The translations under genes were made by a program, and so were the position numbers. A stretch of DNA of 64,000 nt from contig NZ_CP092462.1 in NCBI RefSeq assembly GCF_022387135.1, positions 4,712,001-4,776,000 of the forward strand. The letters are read 5' to 3'. The notes beneath the pieces are model-generated. The model was not told the origin of the DNA and ran no database searches. It was given only the letters and a program-made list of their open reading frames with translations. The first letter of the stretch is position 1, and each line of letters begins with the position of its first letter. The DNA comes from Comamonas sp. B21-038. GTDB taxonomy: Bacteria > Pseudomonadota > Gammaproteobacteria > Burkholderiales > Burkholderiaceae_C. Of the stretch, positions 1 to 9,655 are shown piece after piece.

Positions 1-797
1 ACGCCAATGCGCAGGCCGGCCAGCGAGTCGTTCAGGTGAGCGCTGAAGTCTTCGGCCGGGTGGTCGAGGCTGGTGGAGTCGCGGTCCAGGTCGGGGCCGC
101 ACATCTCGCTGAGCAGCAGCGCGCAGTCCTCGGCGGTGCGCGCCATCGGGCCGGCCTGGTCCAGGCTGGAGGCAAAGGCGATCATGCCGTAGCGGCTGGC
201 GCGGCCATAAGTGGGCTTGATGCCGGTGATGCCGCAGAACGACGCGGGCTGGCGGATGGATCCGCCGGTATCGCTGCCGGTGGCTGCGGGCGCCAGGCGT
301 GCGGCCACGGCGGCTGCCGAGCCGCCGGACGAACCGCCAGGCACGCGGCTGGTATCCCAGGGGTTGCGCACCGGGCTGATGGCGCTGTTCTCGTTGGCCG
401 AGCCCATCGCGAACTCGTCCATGTTCAGCTTGCCCAGGGTCACGGCACCGGCAGCGGCCAGCTTGCTCACCATGGTGGCGTCAAACGGCGACTGGTAGCC
501 GGCCAGCATCTTGCTGCCTGCGGTGGTGGGGAAGTCCTGGGTGACGAACAGGTCCTTGTGGCCAATCGGCACACCGGCCAGCTTGCCGGCCGTGCCCGCT
601 GCAATGGCGGCATCGGCGGCACGGGCCTGAGCCAGGGTCACCTCCTCATCGATATGGACATAGGCGCCCAGGTCCTGGTGGGCCTTGGCGCGGGTGAGGA
701 AATGTTGCGCAGCCTCGACGGAGGACACTTCGCGGCTTTTGAGCTTGGCGGCCAGCTGGGCCACGCTCAAGTCATGCAATTCGGTAGGGATGCTCAT
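1..797 (-). CDS. gatA: Asp-tRNA(Asn)/Glu-tRNA(Gln) amidotransferase subunit A, partial (C-terminus beyond window)
   Basis: Amidase subunit of GatCAB, which frees ammonia from glutamine and feeds it to GatB to amidate mischarged Asp-tRNA(Asn) or Glu-tRNA(Gln). Reading leftward from the ATG at 797, the protein begins [15 protein letters not shown]. It shows the amidase-signature Lys (K81, in [11 protein letters not shown]) and the glycine/serine-rich catalytic stretch [13 protein letters not shown] that holds the cis-Ser and nucleophile Ser. About 265 codons are present of an expected 485-495, so the gene is cut by the window edge and not internally broken. It follows gatC after a 142-bp gap on the same strand. 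gatB presumably lies to the left, which I cannot see. Confidence 0.95.
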   Translation of the reverse strand, partial: MSIPTELHDLSVAQLAAKLKSREVSSVEAAQHFLTRAKAHQDLGAYVHIDEEVTLAQARAADAAIAAGTAGKLAGVPIGHKDLFVTQDFPTTAGSKMLAGYQSPFDATMVSKLAAAGAVTLGKLNMDEFAMGSANENSAISPVRNPWDTSRVPGGSSGGSAAAVAARLAPAATGSDTGGSIRQPASFCGITGIKPTYGRASRYGMIAFASSLDQAGPMARTAEDCALLLSEMCGPDLDRDSTSLDHPAEDFSAHLNDSLAGLRIG

Positions 798-939
798 GCA
801 AATCTCGCGATCTTGGCGATCTCGGTGAATGGGAAAGGGCGCTGCGCGCCGGTCTCAGGGCCGTGGTGCGGCCTGGTGCCGCCACCACGGCCGGGGGCCG
901 GTTGTTGCCAGGGCCCACCAGGCCTGAAGATGCTGTGAA

Positions 940-1239
940 TTACTCAATCACCTTGGGTACCAGGAAATAGCCTTTTTCCACGGCAGGGGCACTGCGCTGG
1001 TTGGCCTCCCGGTTATTGGGTTCGCTGATGACGTCATCACGCAAGCGCAGGCTGATTTCCTGGATCGCGGCCACGGGGTGTGACAGGGGCATGACACCGG
1101 AGGTATCCACAGCCTGCATCTTCTCCACAATGCCGAAAAAGTTATTCATCTGCGAGAGCATGCGCTCACTCTCGGTTCCGGATAATTCGAGCCGCGCCAG
1201 GTTGGCGATGCGGGCAATGTCATCTTTTGTCAGGGCCAT
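940..1239 (-). CDS. gatC: Asp-tRNA(Asn)/Glu-tRNA(Gln) amidotransferase subunit C
   Basis: The 99-aa belt subunit that wraps GatA and GatB and stabilises the amidotransferase. The N-terminus [19 protein letters not shown] is the family's characteristic opening helix. The C-terminal half carries the usual PLSHP and LRDD motifs, and the length is normal for GatC. It is the first gene of a leftward gatC-gatA unit and is divergent from mreB, an arrangement common in Burkholderiales. Start at the ATG whose reverse complement ends at 1239; the ribosome-binding site is weak. Confidence 0.95.
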   Translation of the reverse strand: MALTKDDIARIANLARLELSGTESERMLSQMNNFFGIVEKMQAVDTSGVMPLSHPVAAIQEISLRLRDDVISEPNNREANQRSAPAVEKGYFLVPKVIE

Positions 1240-2498
<1,259 letters not shown>

Positions 2499-2785
2499 CA
2501 GAGGCACCCTTCGCGGCGGTTACGCAATAATGGCGTGCGTCAGCGGCAATGCTTGCATCGCATGCTGCAGGCCCGCCCGACGTGTATCCGGCAGCTGGGC
2601 CGCTTGCCATGTGCAGGCAGCCTTGCTGGATGCTTCGCCGCTGTGATGCGCCCGTTTCTGATTTTTCGCCTTTCTCCGATGTCCCTGCCATTGCCTTTTG
2701 TCCACCGTGCTGACCGCCGACCGGCGGACCGGCACGCGTCCGGGCCGGGCGCTGGCCACCGGGCCCGGTCCTGCTGAGGCACCGC
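2499..2785 (+). other. mreB-mreC intergenic leader
   Basis: This 287-bp spacer contains no convincing gene; short frames on both strands lack ribosome-binding sites and homology. It is rich in GC dyads (for example around 2719-2740). It may carry a secondary promoter or processing site that lets mreB be expressed more highly than mreCD, but I see no clear -10/-35 pair. Confidence 0.3.
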
Positions 2786-3727
2786 ATGGCACGCAACGTC
2801 TTCTCCGGCGGTATCCCCACTTTCCGGCCCCAGGGCCCCAGCGCCAATGTGCGTCTGGCGCTGTGCGTAGCGCTGGCGGTGTTCCTGATGGTGGCGGACG
2901 TGCGCTTCAAGCTGACCGAGCCGCTGCGCAAGGCCGTCGCCACCGTGCTTTTTCCGCTGCAGTGGGTGATGCTGCAGCCGGTGCTGCTGGCCCAGGGCGG
3001 CGCCAAGTATTTCGAAGACCTGCATACCGCCCAGGCCGCCGCCGTCACGGCCGAGAAAAACGCCATTGCACTGACGCACCGTGCCAACCTGGTCGAGACC
3101 CTGGACCACGAGAACCAGCGCCTGCGCCAGCTGCTCAATCTGGTGCCCCGCCTCAAGACCGAGGGGCGCGCCGCCCAGGTGGTATACGAGACGGCAGACG
3201 CGTTCAACCGCCGTGTGGTGATCGACAAGGGGGAGGTTGCCGGCATTGCGCGTGGCTCCCCCGTGATGGATGAGATGGGTGTGCTGGGCCAGGTAACCCG
3301 GGTGTTTCCGATGTCCGCCGAGGTAACCTTGCTGACCGACCGGGAGCAGGCCATCCCCGTGCTCAACCCGCGCACCGGCGCCCGGGCTGTCGCCTATGGC
3401 GACCCGACCAATGCCTACGGTGGCGGCATGGAGCTGCGCTTCATGCCCAGCAATGCCGATATCCAGGAAGGCGATCTGCTGACCACCAGCGGTGTGGACG
3501 GCGTCTATGCGCCCGGCCTGCCGGTGGCGCGCATCGTCAAGATCGAGCGCCGCGCGGATTCGCCGTTCTCGCGCGTCTACTGCGAGCCGCTGGCACAGAT
3601 GTTCGGCACGCAGTTCGTGATGGTGATCAACCCGCTGCCCGAGGACGCGTTGCCGCCGCGCCCGCCGGCGGAGACCAAGACCCAAGAAGGTCCGGCCTCC
3701 ACCCCCCGCAAGGGCAAGCGCGGATGA
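2786..3727 (+). CDS. mreC: rod shape-determining protein MreC
   Basis: Bitopic inner-membrane scaffold of the elongasome that links MreB/MreD to PBP2 in the periplasm. The 313-aa product has a short cytoplasmic start, one membrane segment at about residues 18-38 (VRLALCVALAVFLMVADV), a predicted coiled coil at about 70-120, and the periplasmic beta-barrel core typical of MreC. It ends in a proline- and lysine-rich tail (PPRPPAETKTQEG). It starts at the ATG at 2786 after CTGAGG. mreD follows 37 bp later. Confidence 0.95.
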   Translation: MARNVFSGGIPTFRPQGPSANVRLALCVALAVFLMVADVRFKLTEPLRKAVATVLFPLQWVMLQPVLLAQGGAKYFEDLHTAQAAAVTAEKNAIALTHRANLVETLDHENQRLRQLLNLVPRLKTEGRAAQVVYETADAFNRRVVIDKGEVAGIARGSPVMDEMGVLGQVTRVFPMSAEVTLLTDREQAIPVLNPRTGARAVAYGDPTNAYGGGMELRFMPSNADIQEGDLLTTSGVDGVYAPGLPVARIVKIERRADSPFSRVYCEPLAQMFGTQFVMVINPLPEDALPPRPPAETKTQEGPASTPRKGKRG

Positions 3728-3764
3728 TGCCGGCTCCGATGAACCGAACCCCAGGAATGCAGCC

Positions 3765-4283
3765 ATGATCATGCCGCGTGGGCAGCCCTTGCTGCTCCCT
3801 GTTCCCCCAGGCTTTGTGGCGCTGACCCTGGTGCTGGCGCTGATGATCAACATGCTGCCGCTGGGCCGCGCGCTGTGGCTGCCCGACGTGCTGCTGCTGG
3901 TGCTCGTCTACTGGGGTGTGCATGAGCCCGGCAAGATCGGCATGGGCTGGGCCTTTGTGCTGGGCCTGTGCATGGATGTGCACCAGTCGTCCCTGCTGGG
4001 ACTGCATGCGCTGGTGTACTCGGGCGTGCTGTATGGCGTGGCGCTGCTGCGCCAGCGCATCACCTGGCTGAGCGTGATGGCCCAGGCGGTGCAGGTGATG
4101 CCGCTGTTCCTCGCCTCCGACGTGGTGCTGATGCTGTTGCGGCTGTTGCTGCGCGGCAGTTTTCCGGGCTGGGGCTTTCTGACGCCTGGCCTGTGGTGCG
4201 TGCTGCTGTGGCCGCTGGTCAGCTGGCTGCTGCAGCTGCCCCAGCGCCAGCCGCCCGACGATGACGAAAACCGCCCCTTGTAA
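3765..4283 (+). CDS. mreD: rod shape-determining protein MreD
   Basis: Small polytopic inner-membrane partner of MreC. The 172-aa product is almost entirely hydrophobic, with about five membrane segments separated by short loops. It opens with MIMPRGQPLLLPVPPGFV, and the family trait GLCMDVHQSSLLGLHAL is visible at about residues 65-81. The length is close to E. coli MreD (162 aa). It lies between mreC and mrdA. A second in-frame ATG two codons downstream is an equally possible start. Confidence 0.93.
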   Translation: MIMPRGQPLLLPVPPGFVALTLVLALMINMLPLGRALWLPDVLLLVLVYWGVHEPGKIGMGWAFVLGLCMDVHQSSLLGLHALVYSGVLYGVALLRQRITWLSVMAQAVQVMPLFLASDVVLMLLRLLLRGSFPGWGFLTPGLWCVLLWPLVSWLLQLPQRQPPDDDENRPL

Positions 4284-4303
4284 GCGGGGCGTTTGCGCAG
4301 ACC

Positions 4304-6256
4304 ATGACCGAGATCCAGAACTCAGACCGTGCCTTCAGCCGTTTTCGGCTGCGGGTGGTCGTCATCGGTCTGGTGGTCGTGCTGTGCTTCGGCATTCTGC
4401 TGTCACGCCTGTATGTGCTGCAGATCGAGCGCCATGATGACCTGCTGGCGCAGGCCGAGAGCAACCGCACGGCGGTGGTGCCCATCGTGCCCAACCGGGG
4501 CCAGATCTATGACCGCAATGGCGTGTTGCTGGCCACCAACTACTCGGCCTACACCTTGGAGATCACGCCCTACAAGGTGAGCGACGTGGAAGAGACCATC
4601 GATGCGCTGTCCGAGCTGATCGAGATCACGCCGCGTGACCGCCGCCGCTTCAAGCGCCTGCGTGAGGATTCGCGCAACTTCGACTCGCTGCCGATCCGCT
4701 CGCGCCTGACCGACCAGGAAGTGGCCAAGTTTGCCGCCCAGCGCTACCGCTTCCCCGGCGTCGATGTGAAGGCGCGTCTGTTTCGCTCCTACCCGATGGG
4801 GGAGACCGGTGCCCATCTGATCGGCTATATCGGCCGCATCAACCAGCGCGAGAAGGAGCGCATCGACGACTCCGACGAAGCGGCCAACTACCGGGGCACC
4901 GAATACATCGGCAAGACCGGCGTGGAGGCCAGCTACGAGAAGGAACTGCACGGCCACACCGGCGTCGAGCGCATGGAAACGTCGGCCGGCGGCCATGCAG
5001 TGCGCAAGCTCGACAGCTCTCCGGCCACCCCGGGCGAGAGCGTGGTGCTGTCGGTGGACATCAAGCTGCAGAAGATGGTCGAGGACCTGTATGGCGAGCG
5101 CCGGGGCGTGGCCATTGCGATCGACCCGCGCAGCGGCGAGCTGCTGGCCATGGTCAGCAAGCCCACCTTCGACCCCAATATCTTTGTCGAAGGCATTGAC
5201 CAGGAAAGCTGGAAGGCGCTGAACGAATCCATCGACCGGCCCCTGCTCAACCGGGCGATGCGCGGCACCTACCCGACCGGCTCGACCTACAAGCCCTTCA
5301 TGGGACTGGCCGGGCTGGAGACGGGCAAGCGCACCCCGTCGACCATCATCCAGGACGGCGGCAGCTGGACCTTTGGCGGCCACACCTTCCGCTCCGGCCA
5401 TGCGCTGGGCCCTGTCGATCTGAACCGCGCGATCCAGCATTCGAGCAATGTCTATTTCTACACCCTGGCCAATGAAATGGGTGTGGATGCGATCCATGAC
5501 TTCATGAAGCCGCTGGGCTTTGGCCAGATCACCGGTATCGACCTGCCCGGTGAAGTACGTGGCGTGCTGCCCAGCACCACCTGGAAGCGCGAAACCTACA
5601 AGCGTCCCGAGCAAAAGCGCTGGTATGCCGGTGAGACCATCTCGCTGGGCATTGGCCAGGGCTACAACAACTTCACGATTCTGCAGCTGACCCATGCGCT
5701 GGCGACGATCCTGGACAACGGCAACAGCCGGGTGCCGCATGTGGGCCGTTCGCTGATCGACCCGGTGACCGGCGAGCGCCGCCCGATCGAGCAGCCGCCG
5801 CCCGTGAACCTGGGCTACAAGCAAAGCAATATGGATGCAGTCAAGCGCGGCATGGTGTCGGTGGTGACGGGTGGCACCGGGCGCGGTTCCTTTGGCACGG
5901 CCCGCTACACGGCCGGCGGCAAGACCGGCACGGCCCAGGCCATCAGCATTGGCCAGAAGGAAAAGTACAATGCCGCGCGTCTGGCCGAGCGCCAGCGCGA
6001 CCATGCGCTGTACATCGCGTTTGCACCGGCCGAAGACCCGAAGATCGCCGTCGGCGTGATCGTGGAAAACGCTGGCTTTGGCGCCGGCTCGGCTGCTCCG
6101 ATTGCCCGCCGCATCATCGACTACTGGCTGCTGGGTGAATACCCCAGCGAGGCCGATATTGCCGCGATGCAGCGCGGCGATGGCCGTGCGCCGATGGGCA
6201 CGCCAAGGCGCGTCGAAGATATCCAGCTGAAGCCGCAGACCGAGCCACCGCAGTAA
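4304..6256 (+). CDS. mrdA: penicillin-binding protein 2 (peptidoglycan transpeptidase)
   Basis: Class B PBP that cross-links peptidoglycan during lateral growth. The 650-aa protein has one N-terminal membrane anchor (about residues 20-40), a pedestal/dimerisation domain (about 50-220) and a transpeptidase domain. All three catalytic motifs are intact: S327-T-Y-K with the nucleophile serine, S380-S-N, and K540-T-G-T. It is the last gene of the mre cluster. The SEDS partner gene rodA, which often follows mrdA, is not here; a convergent permease gene follows instead. Confidence 0.96.
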   Translation: MTEIQNSDRAFSRFRLRVVVIGLVVVLCFGILLSRLYVLQIERHDDLLAQAESNRTAVVPIVPNRGQIYDRNGVLLATNYSAYTLEITPYKVSDVEETIDALSELIEITPRDRRRFKRLREDSRNFDSLPIRSRLTDQEVAKFAAQRYRFPGVDVKARLFRSYPMGETGAHLIGYIGRINQREKERIDDSDEAANYRGTEYIGKTGVEASYEKELHGHTGVERMETSAGGHAVRKLDSSPATPGESVVLSVDIKLQKMVEDLYGERRGVAIAIDPRSGELLAMVSKPTFDPNIFVEGIDQESWKALNESIDRPLLNRAMRGTYPTGSTYKPFMGLAGLETGKRTPSTIIQDGGSWTFGGHTFRSGHALGPVDLNRAIQHSSNVYFYTLANEMGVDAIHDFMKPLGFGQITGIDLPGEVRGVLPSTTWKRETYKRPEQKRWYAGETISLGIGQGYNNFTILQLTHALATILDNGNSRVPHVGRSLIDPVTGERRPIEQPPPVNLGYKQSNMDAVKRGMVSVVTGGTGRGSFGTARYTAGGKTGTAQAISIGQKEKYNAARLAERQRDHALYIAFAPAEDPKIAVGVIVENAGFGAGSAAPIARRIIDYWLLGEYPSEADIAAMQRGDGRAPMGTPRRVEDIQLKPQTEPPQ

Positions 6257-6291
6257 GCCCGTGGGCCCGTGGCGGGGCAGCGCACCAGGCC

Positions 6292-6319
6292 ACAAAAAAC
6301 CGCCTCAGAACCAGGCGGT
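6292..6319 (-). terminator. rho-independent terminator of the TauE/SafE gene
   Basis: ACCGCCT (6299-6305) pairs with AGGCGGT (6313-6319) around a 7-nt loop. On the minus strand the stem is followed by TTTTTTG, so it stops leftward transcription about 60 bp after the permease stop codon. Confidence 0.8.
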
Positions 6320-6380
6320 GAAGGACGAAGGGCCATGCCCGGGCAGGGCTGGCCATGCAGGCCAGCACCCAGGCCGCCGT

Positions 6381-7139
6381 TCAGCGCAAAAAGGCGTCGT
6401 AACCGGTCTTGAGGATCAGCGCCGCCACGACGACGATGAACATGCCGCGCACAAAGCCCGAGCCCTTTTTCAAGGCCATCCAGGTGCCCAGCATGCTGCC
6501 CAGGATGTTGGCAGCGGCCAGCGGAACCGCAAAGTGCCACCAGACATGGCCCTTGGCGGTGAACAGGATCAGCGCTGCCACATTGGTGGCGATGTTCAGG
6601 ATCTTGGCACTGGCCGAAGCGTTCAGAAAGTCGTAGCCCAGCCAGCGCACCATCAAGAACACGAAGAAGCTGCCGGTGCCGGGGCCAAAGAAACCGTCGT
6701 AGAAGCCGATGGTGGCGCCAATCGCGCAGGCCACCCAGGCCTCGGCGCGGCCGCTGTAGCGCGGCGCATGGGTCTGGCCCAGCTGCTTTTTGTACAAGGT
6801 GTAGGCCAGCACGGCGATCAGGATGATCGGCAAGGCCTTGCGCAGCATGCTCGGATCGACCACGGTCACCGCCCAGGCGCCCAGCAGCGAGGCGACAAAA
6901 CCTGCGCCTGCCGCCGGTGCAATGGCTGCCCAGCGCATGTCCACGCGCCTGGCGTACTGGCGCGCCGAGATCAGCGTGCCCCAGACGCCGGCGCTCTTGT
7001 TGGTGCCCAGCAAGGTGGCCGGTGGTGCAGCGGGGAAAGCGCCAAACAGTGCGGGCACCAAAATGAGGCCGCCGCCACCGACGACCGCATCCACAAAGCC
7101 CGCGAACATGGACGCGAGCGTAACGAAGATCCATTCCAT
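6381..7139 (-). CDS. TauE/SafE (TSUP) family membrane permease
   Basis: Probable inner-membrane transporter for sulfite, sulfoacetate or another small organic anion; the substrate cannot be told from the sequence. The 252-aa product has about eight membrane segments and the family's opening FAGFVDAVVGGGGLILVPAL, with a second repeat half around GFYDGFFGPGTGSF. Those two glycine-rich repeats define TauE/SafE proteins. I chose the ATG at 7139; an in-frame TTG at 7163 is possible but lacks a better ribosome-binding site. It is convergent with mrdA and stands alone. Confidence 0.85.
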   Translation of the reverse strand: MEWIFVTLASMFAGFVDAVVGGGGLILVPALFGAFPAAPPATLLGTNKSAGVWGTLISARQYARRVDMRWAAIAPAAGAGFVASLLGAWAVTVVDPSMLRKALPIILIAVLAYTLYKKQLGQTHAPRYSGRAEAWVACAIGATIGFYDGFFGPGTGSFFVFLMVRWLGYDFLNASASAKILNIATNVAALILFTAKGHVWWHFAVPLAAANILGSMLGTWMALKKGSGFVRGMFIVVVAALILKTGYDAFLR

Positions 7140-7304
7140 GGGGCGAGATTGTCGCACCGCCAACGGGGGGCTGGCACCGTACCAGGGCGGCTAAATGCAA
7201 GGCCGCCAACGGAACAGCAGCGGTGTCGGACGGGGCAGGCGCGTGGCCTTGCCGGGTCGCGATGCAAGCCCTGGGACAGAGGAGGGATGGCGCATGGGAC
7301 GCCA

Positions 7305-7432
7305 GAAAAACAAAAGCGCCCGAAGGGCGCTTTGAAGGAGCATCTCGTTTTTATTGATGCCTTATATAAATGTTCGAATTGTTGAGATGTCTCCTCGGTC
7401 CTCTCGCAGAGCACTGTTTCAGTGCCTCGAGT
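7305..7432 (-). ncRNA. candidate small regulatory RNA, about 128 nt
   Basis: No protein is encoded here, but the minus strand forms three consecutive hairpins ending in a classical terminator. Hairpin 1 (7431-7403) starts exactly where transcription should begin and pairs GCACTG with CAGTGC plus CTCG with CGAG. Hairpin 2 pairs GAGGAG-A-CATCTC (7396-7384) with GAGATGCTCCTT (7346-7335). That is 12 pairs, one of them G-U, with a single bulged A, closing a 37-nt A/U-rich loop. Hairpin 3 (7333-7313) is a 9-bp stem followed by TTTTGTTTTT. A TATAGT -10 box (7444-7439) lies 7 nt before hairpin 1. Both arms of hairpin 2 carry SD-like or anti-SD-like sequence. The function is unknown and I do not recognise a named family. 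Confidence 0.55.
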
Positions 7433-7438
7433 GCCTCT

Positions 7439-7467
7439 ACTATAGGCCATCGCACCTGCATGGTGCA
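7439..7467 (-). promoter_or_regulatory. promoter and operator-like dyad for the small RNA candidate
   Basis: The minus-strand -10 is TATAGT (7444-7439). At the -35 position (7467-7462, 17-nt spacer) the hexamer TGCACC is a poor match. Instead a dyad GCACC-TGCAT-GGTGC (7452-7466) sits over it. The form is close to NtrC-type sites (TGCACY-N5-GGTGCA) and suggests a regulator-dependent promoter. A GGTGCA half-site lies at 7497-7502. The factor's identity is inference. Confidence 0.4.
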
Positions 7468-7674
7468 TTGGGATTTACCCCAAAGGTAACTGATTTGGTG
7501 CAGATTGCAGGATGGCGCCACTTTTTGCCCCATTCGTGCGCCCAGCCGCCCCGGAACAGCAAAAAATGAGACAAAACTGCCGTTTCAGCGCCTGTGAACC
7601 GGTCGGTAGCCCCTCAAGGGGACGTGGTCAGCGCAGCAGCGGCCGTAACCGCGCTGAAACTCTGTAGCGCACCA
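7468..7674. other. non-coding region after the GMC oxidoreductase gene
   Basis: I see no gene here. It contains an inverted repeat GTTTCAGCGC (7582-7591) / GCGCTGAAAC (7651-7660), 59 nt apart, and a small CCCC-TCAA-GGGG hairpin (7610-7621). These probably shape the 3' end of the leftward GMC transcript, but there is no U-tract. Confidence 0.35.
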
Positions 7675-9357
7675 TCATGGCCCATGGCTGGCGCGGATCC
7701 ACTCCGAAGCCCGCTCGGCCAGCATCAACGTGGGGGAGTTGGTGTTGCCACTGGTGATGGTGGGCATGGCGCCAGCGTCGACCACCCGCAGGCCGCGCAC
7801 GCCGCGCACGCGCAATTCGCTGTCGAGCACGGCCATTGGGTCGTGGTCCGCACCCATCTTGGTGGTGCCCACCGGGTGGAAGATGGTGGTGGCGATATCG
7901 CCGGCCAGGCGCGCCAGGTCCTCATCGCTCTGGTACTGCGCGCCGGGCTTCCATTCCACCGGCTGGTACTTGGCCAATGCGGGCTGGGCGGCAATGTTGC
8001 GGGTCACGCGCAGGCTGTCGGCTGCCACCTGGCGGTCCTCGGCGGTGGACAGGTAGTTGGGCGCAATCGCAGGGGCGCTGCGAAAGTCTGCGCTCTTGAT
8101 CTGCACGGTGCCACGGCTGGTGGGGTTGAGGTTGCAGACGCTGGCGGTGAAGGCCGGGAAGCTGTGCAGCGGCTGGCCAAAGGCATCGAGCGACAGCGGC
8201 TGCACGTGGTACTGGATGTTGGGATGGGGCTGGGTGGGGCTGCTGCGGGTGAAGGCCCCCAGTTGCGACGGTGCCATGCTCATCGGGCCGCTGCGCTTGA
8301 GCAGGTATTCCAGCCCGATCTGTGCCTTGCCCCACAGGTTGCTGGCCAGCACGTTCAACGTGGGCGCGCCATCGATCTTGAAGACCGAGCGGATCTGCAG
8401 ATGGTCCTGCAGGTTGGCGCCGACGCCGGGCAGGTCATGCTGCACGGCAATGCCATGCTGCTGCAGCAACGCGCCGGGGCCAATGCCCGAGAGCTGCAGG
8501 ATCTGCGGCGAGTTGATGGCGCCCGCGCTCAGCACCACCTCCTTGTCGGCCTTGACGATGGTCATCTCGGTGCCGGTCCAGACCTCCACCCCGGTGCAGG
8601 CGAGCTGGCCGTCGGCCTGGCGCTCCAGCACCAGGCGGCTGACCTGGGCATTGGTCCACATCTCGAAGTTCGAGCGCCCATAGCAGGTGGGCCGCAAAAA
8701 GGCCTTGGCGGTGTTCCAGCGCCAGCCGTTCTTCTGGTTGACCTCGAAGTAACCCACCCCTTCGTTGCTGCCCCGGTTGAAGTCATCGGTGGCGGGGATG
8801 CCGGCCTGCTGGGCCGCCTGCGCAAAGGCATCCAGAATGTCCCAGCGCAGGCGCTGTTTCTCGACCCGCCATTCGCCGGTGCTGCCAGTGCGGCGGTTGC
8901 CATGCCACTGCGCAAAGCTGGGGCTGGTCTCGCCCTCCTGGTCCAGGCGCCAATGGTCTTCATGGCGCTTGAAATAGTTGACCGTGTCGTTCCAGCGCCA
9001 GCGGGCGTCGCCGGTCAGCTCGGCCCACTGGTCGTAGTCGCGGGACTGGCCGCGCATATAGATCATGCCGTTGATGCTGGAGCAGCCGCCCAAGGTCTTG
9101 CCGCGCGGGTAGAGCAGGCTGCGGCCGTTGAGACCGGCATCGGGCTCGGTCTTGTAGAGCCAGTCGGTGCGCGGGTTGCCGATGCAGTACAAATAGCCGA
9201 CGGGGATGTGGATCCAGTGGTAGTCATCGCGCCGGCCCGCCTCGATCAGCAGCACCCGGTTATGGGTCTTGGCACTGAGGCGGTTGCACAGCAGTGCGCC
9301 CGCCGTGCCTCCACCGATGACGATGTAGTCGAAACTTGTGTTGTCTCCAGATTGCAT
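7675..9357 (-). CDS. GMC family FAD-dependent oxidoreductase (choline/alcohol dehydrogenase-like)
   Basis: Flavoenzyme of the glucose-methanol-choline family, oxidising an alcohol group. The 560-aa product has the N-terminal dinucleotide motif VIGGGTAGALLCNRLS, the GMC signature GKTLGGCSSINGMIYMRG, and the C-terminal active-site regions FHPVGTTKMG (catalytic His) and SGNTNSPTLMLAERAS. I placed the start at the ATG at 9357 (MQSGDNTSFDYIV); an upstream in-frame extension to 9474 has no homology. The neighbourhood gives no hint of substrate. Choline dehydrogenase (BetA) is the nearest named relative, but betB and betI are absent, so I give no symbol. Confidence 0.88.
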   Translation of the reverse strand: MQSGDNTSFDYIVIGGGTAGALLCNRLSAKTHNRVLLIEAGRRDDYHWIHIPVGYLYCIGNPRTDWLYKTEPDAGLNGRSLLYPRGKTLGGCSSINGMIYMRGQSRDYDQWAELTGDARWRWNDTVNYFKRHEDHWRLDQEGETSPSFAQWHGNRRTGSTGEWRVEKQRLRWDILDAFAQAAQQAGIPATDDFNRGSNEGVGYFEVNQKNGWRWNTAKAFLRPTCYGRSNFEMWTNAQVSRLVLERQADGQLACTGVEVWTGTEMTIVKADKEVVLSAGAINSPQILQLSGIGPGALLQQHGIAVQHDLPGVGANLQDHLQIRSVFKIDGAPTLNVLASNLWGKAQIGLEYLLKRSGPMSMAPSQLGAFTRSSPTQPHPNIQYHVQPLSLDAFGQPLHSFPAFTASVCNLNPTSRGTVQIKSADFRSAPAIAPNYLSTAEDRQVAADSLRVTRNIAAQPALAKYQPVEWKPGAQYQSDEDLARLAGDIATTIFHPVGTTKMGADHDPMAVLDSELRVRGVRGLRVVDAGAMPTITSGNTNSPTLMLAERASEWIRASHGP

Positions 9358-9605
9358 GTGCGGTCTTCTTATCAGGGGGAGCGCCGGGCGCCCACGGTCC
9401 ATCGAATGAATCGGCAAGTTTGTGGTCAGTATGCCGGGCTTGCCAAGCGGGAAAACCAATGTCCTGTCACCCACCGCGCCTACTGCCGGTCCCTGGCCGC
9501 CAAGCGTGGTGTAGATGCCGCAGTGCTGCGGCTCGGCGATACCTTCCTACAGAGGCACGCGCTGTGATCGCCAGCGCGCAGGGTGCGGCTGGGTAACAGA
9601 CCGGC

Positions 9606-9611
9606 TATAGT
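9606..9611 (+). promoter_or_regulatory. -10 element for the Mla-type operon
   Basis: TATAGT lies 45 bp before the permease ATG in the 298-bp divergent gap. The hexamer 17 bp upstream is not a good -35, so this is a weak call. Nothing else is recognisable in 9358-9655. Confidence 0.3.
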
Positions 9612-9655
9612 GCGAATGGCGTGCGCGCAGGGCGACACGCTTTGTTTTTAGACCC

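Noticed and set aside
7513-7528. Sigma54-like TGGCGCC-N-TTTTGC on the plus strand near the NtrC-like sites
   Set aside because: GG and GC are 11 nt apart, not 10, and no gene reads rightward for 2 kb.
7354-7569. Open frame of 71 codons on the plus strand between TauE/SafE and GMC genes
   Set aside because: No ribosome-binding site, biased Arg/Ser composition, and it crosses the antisense of the RNA hairpins and promoter.
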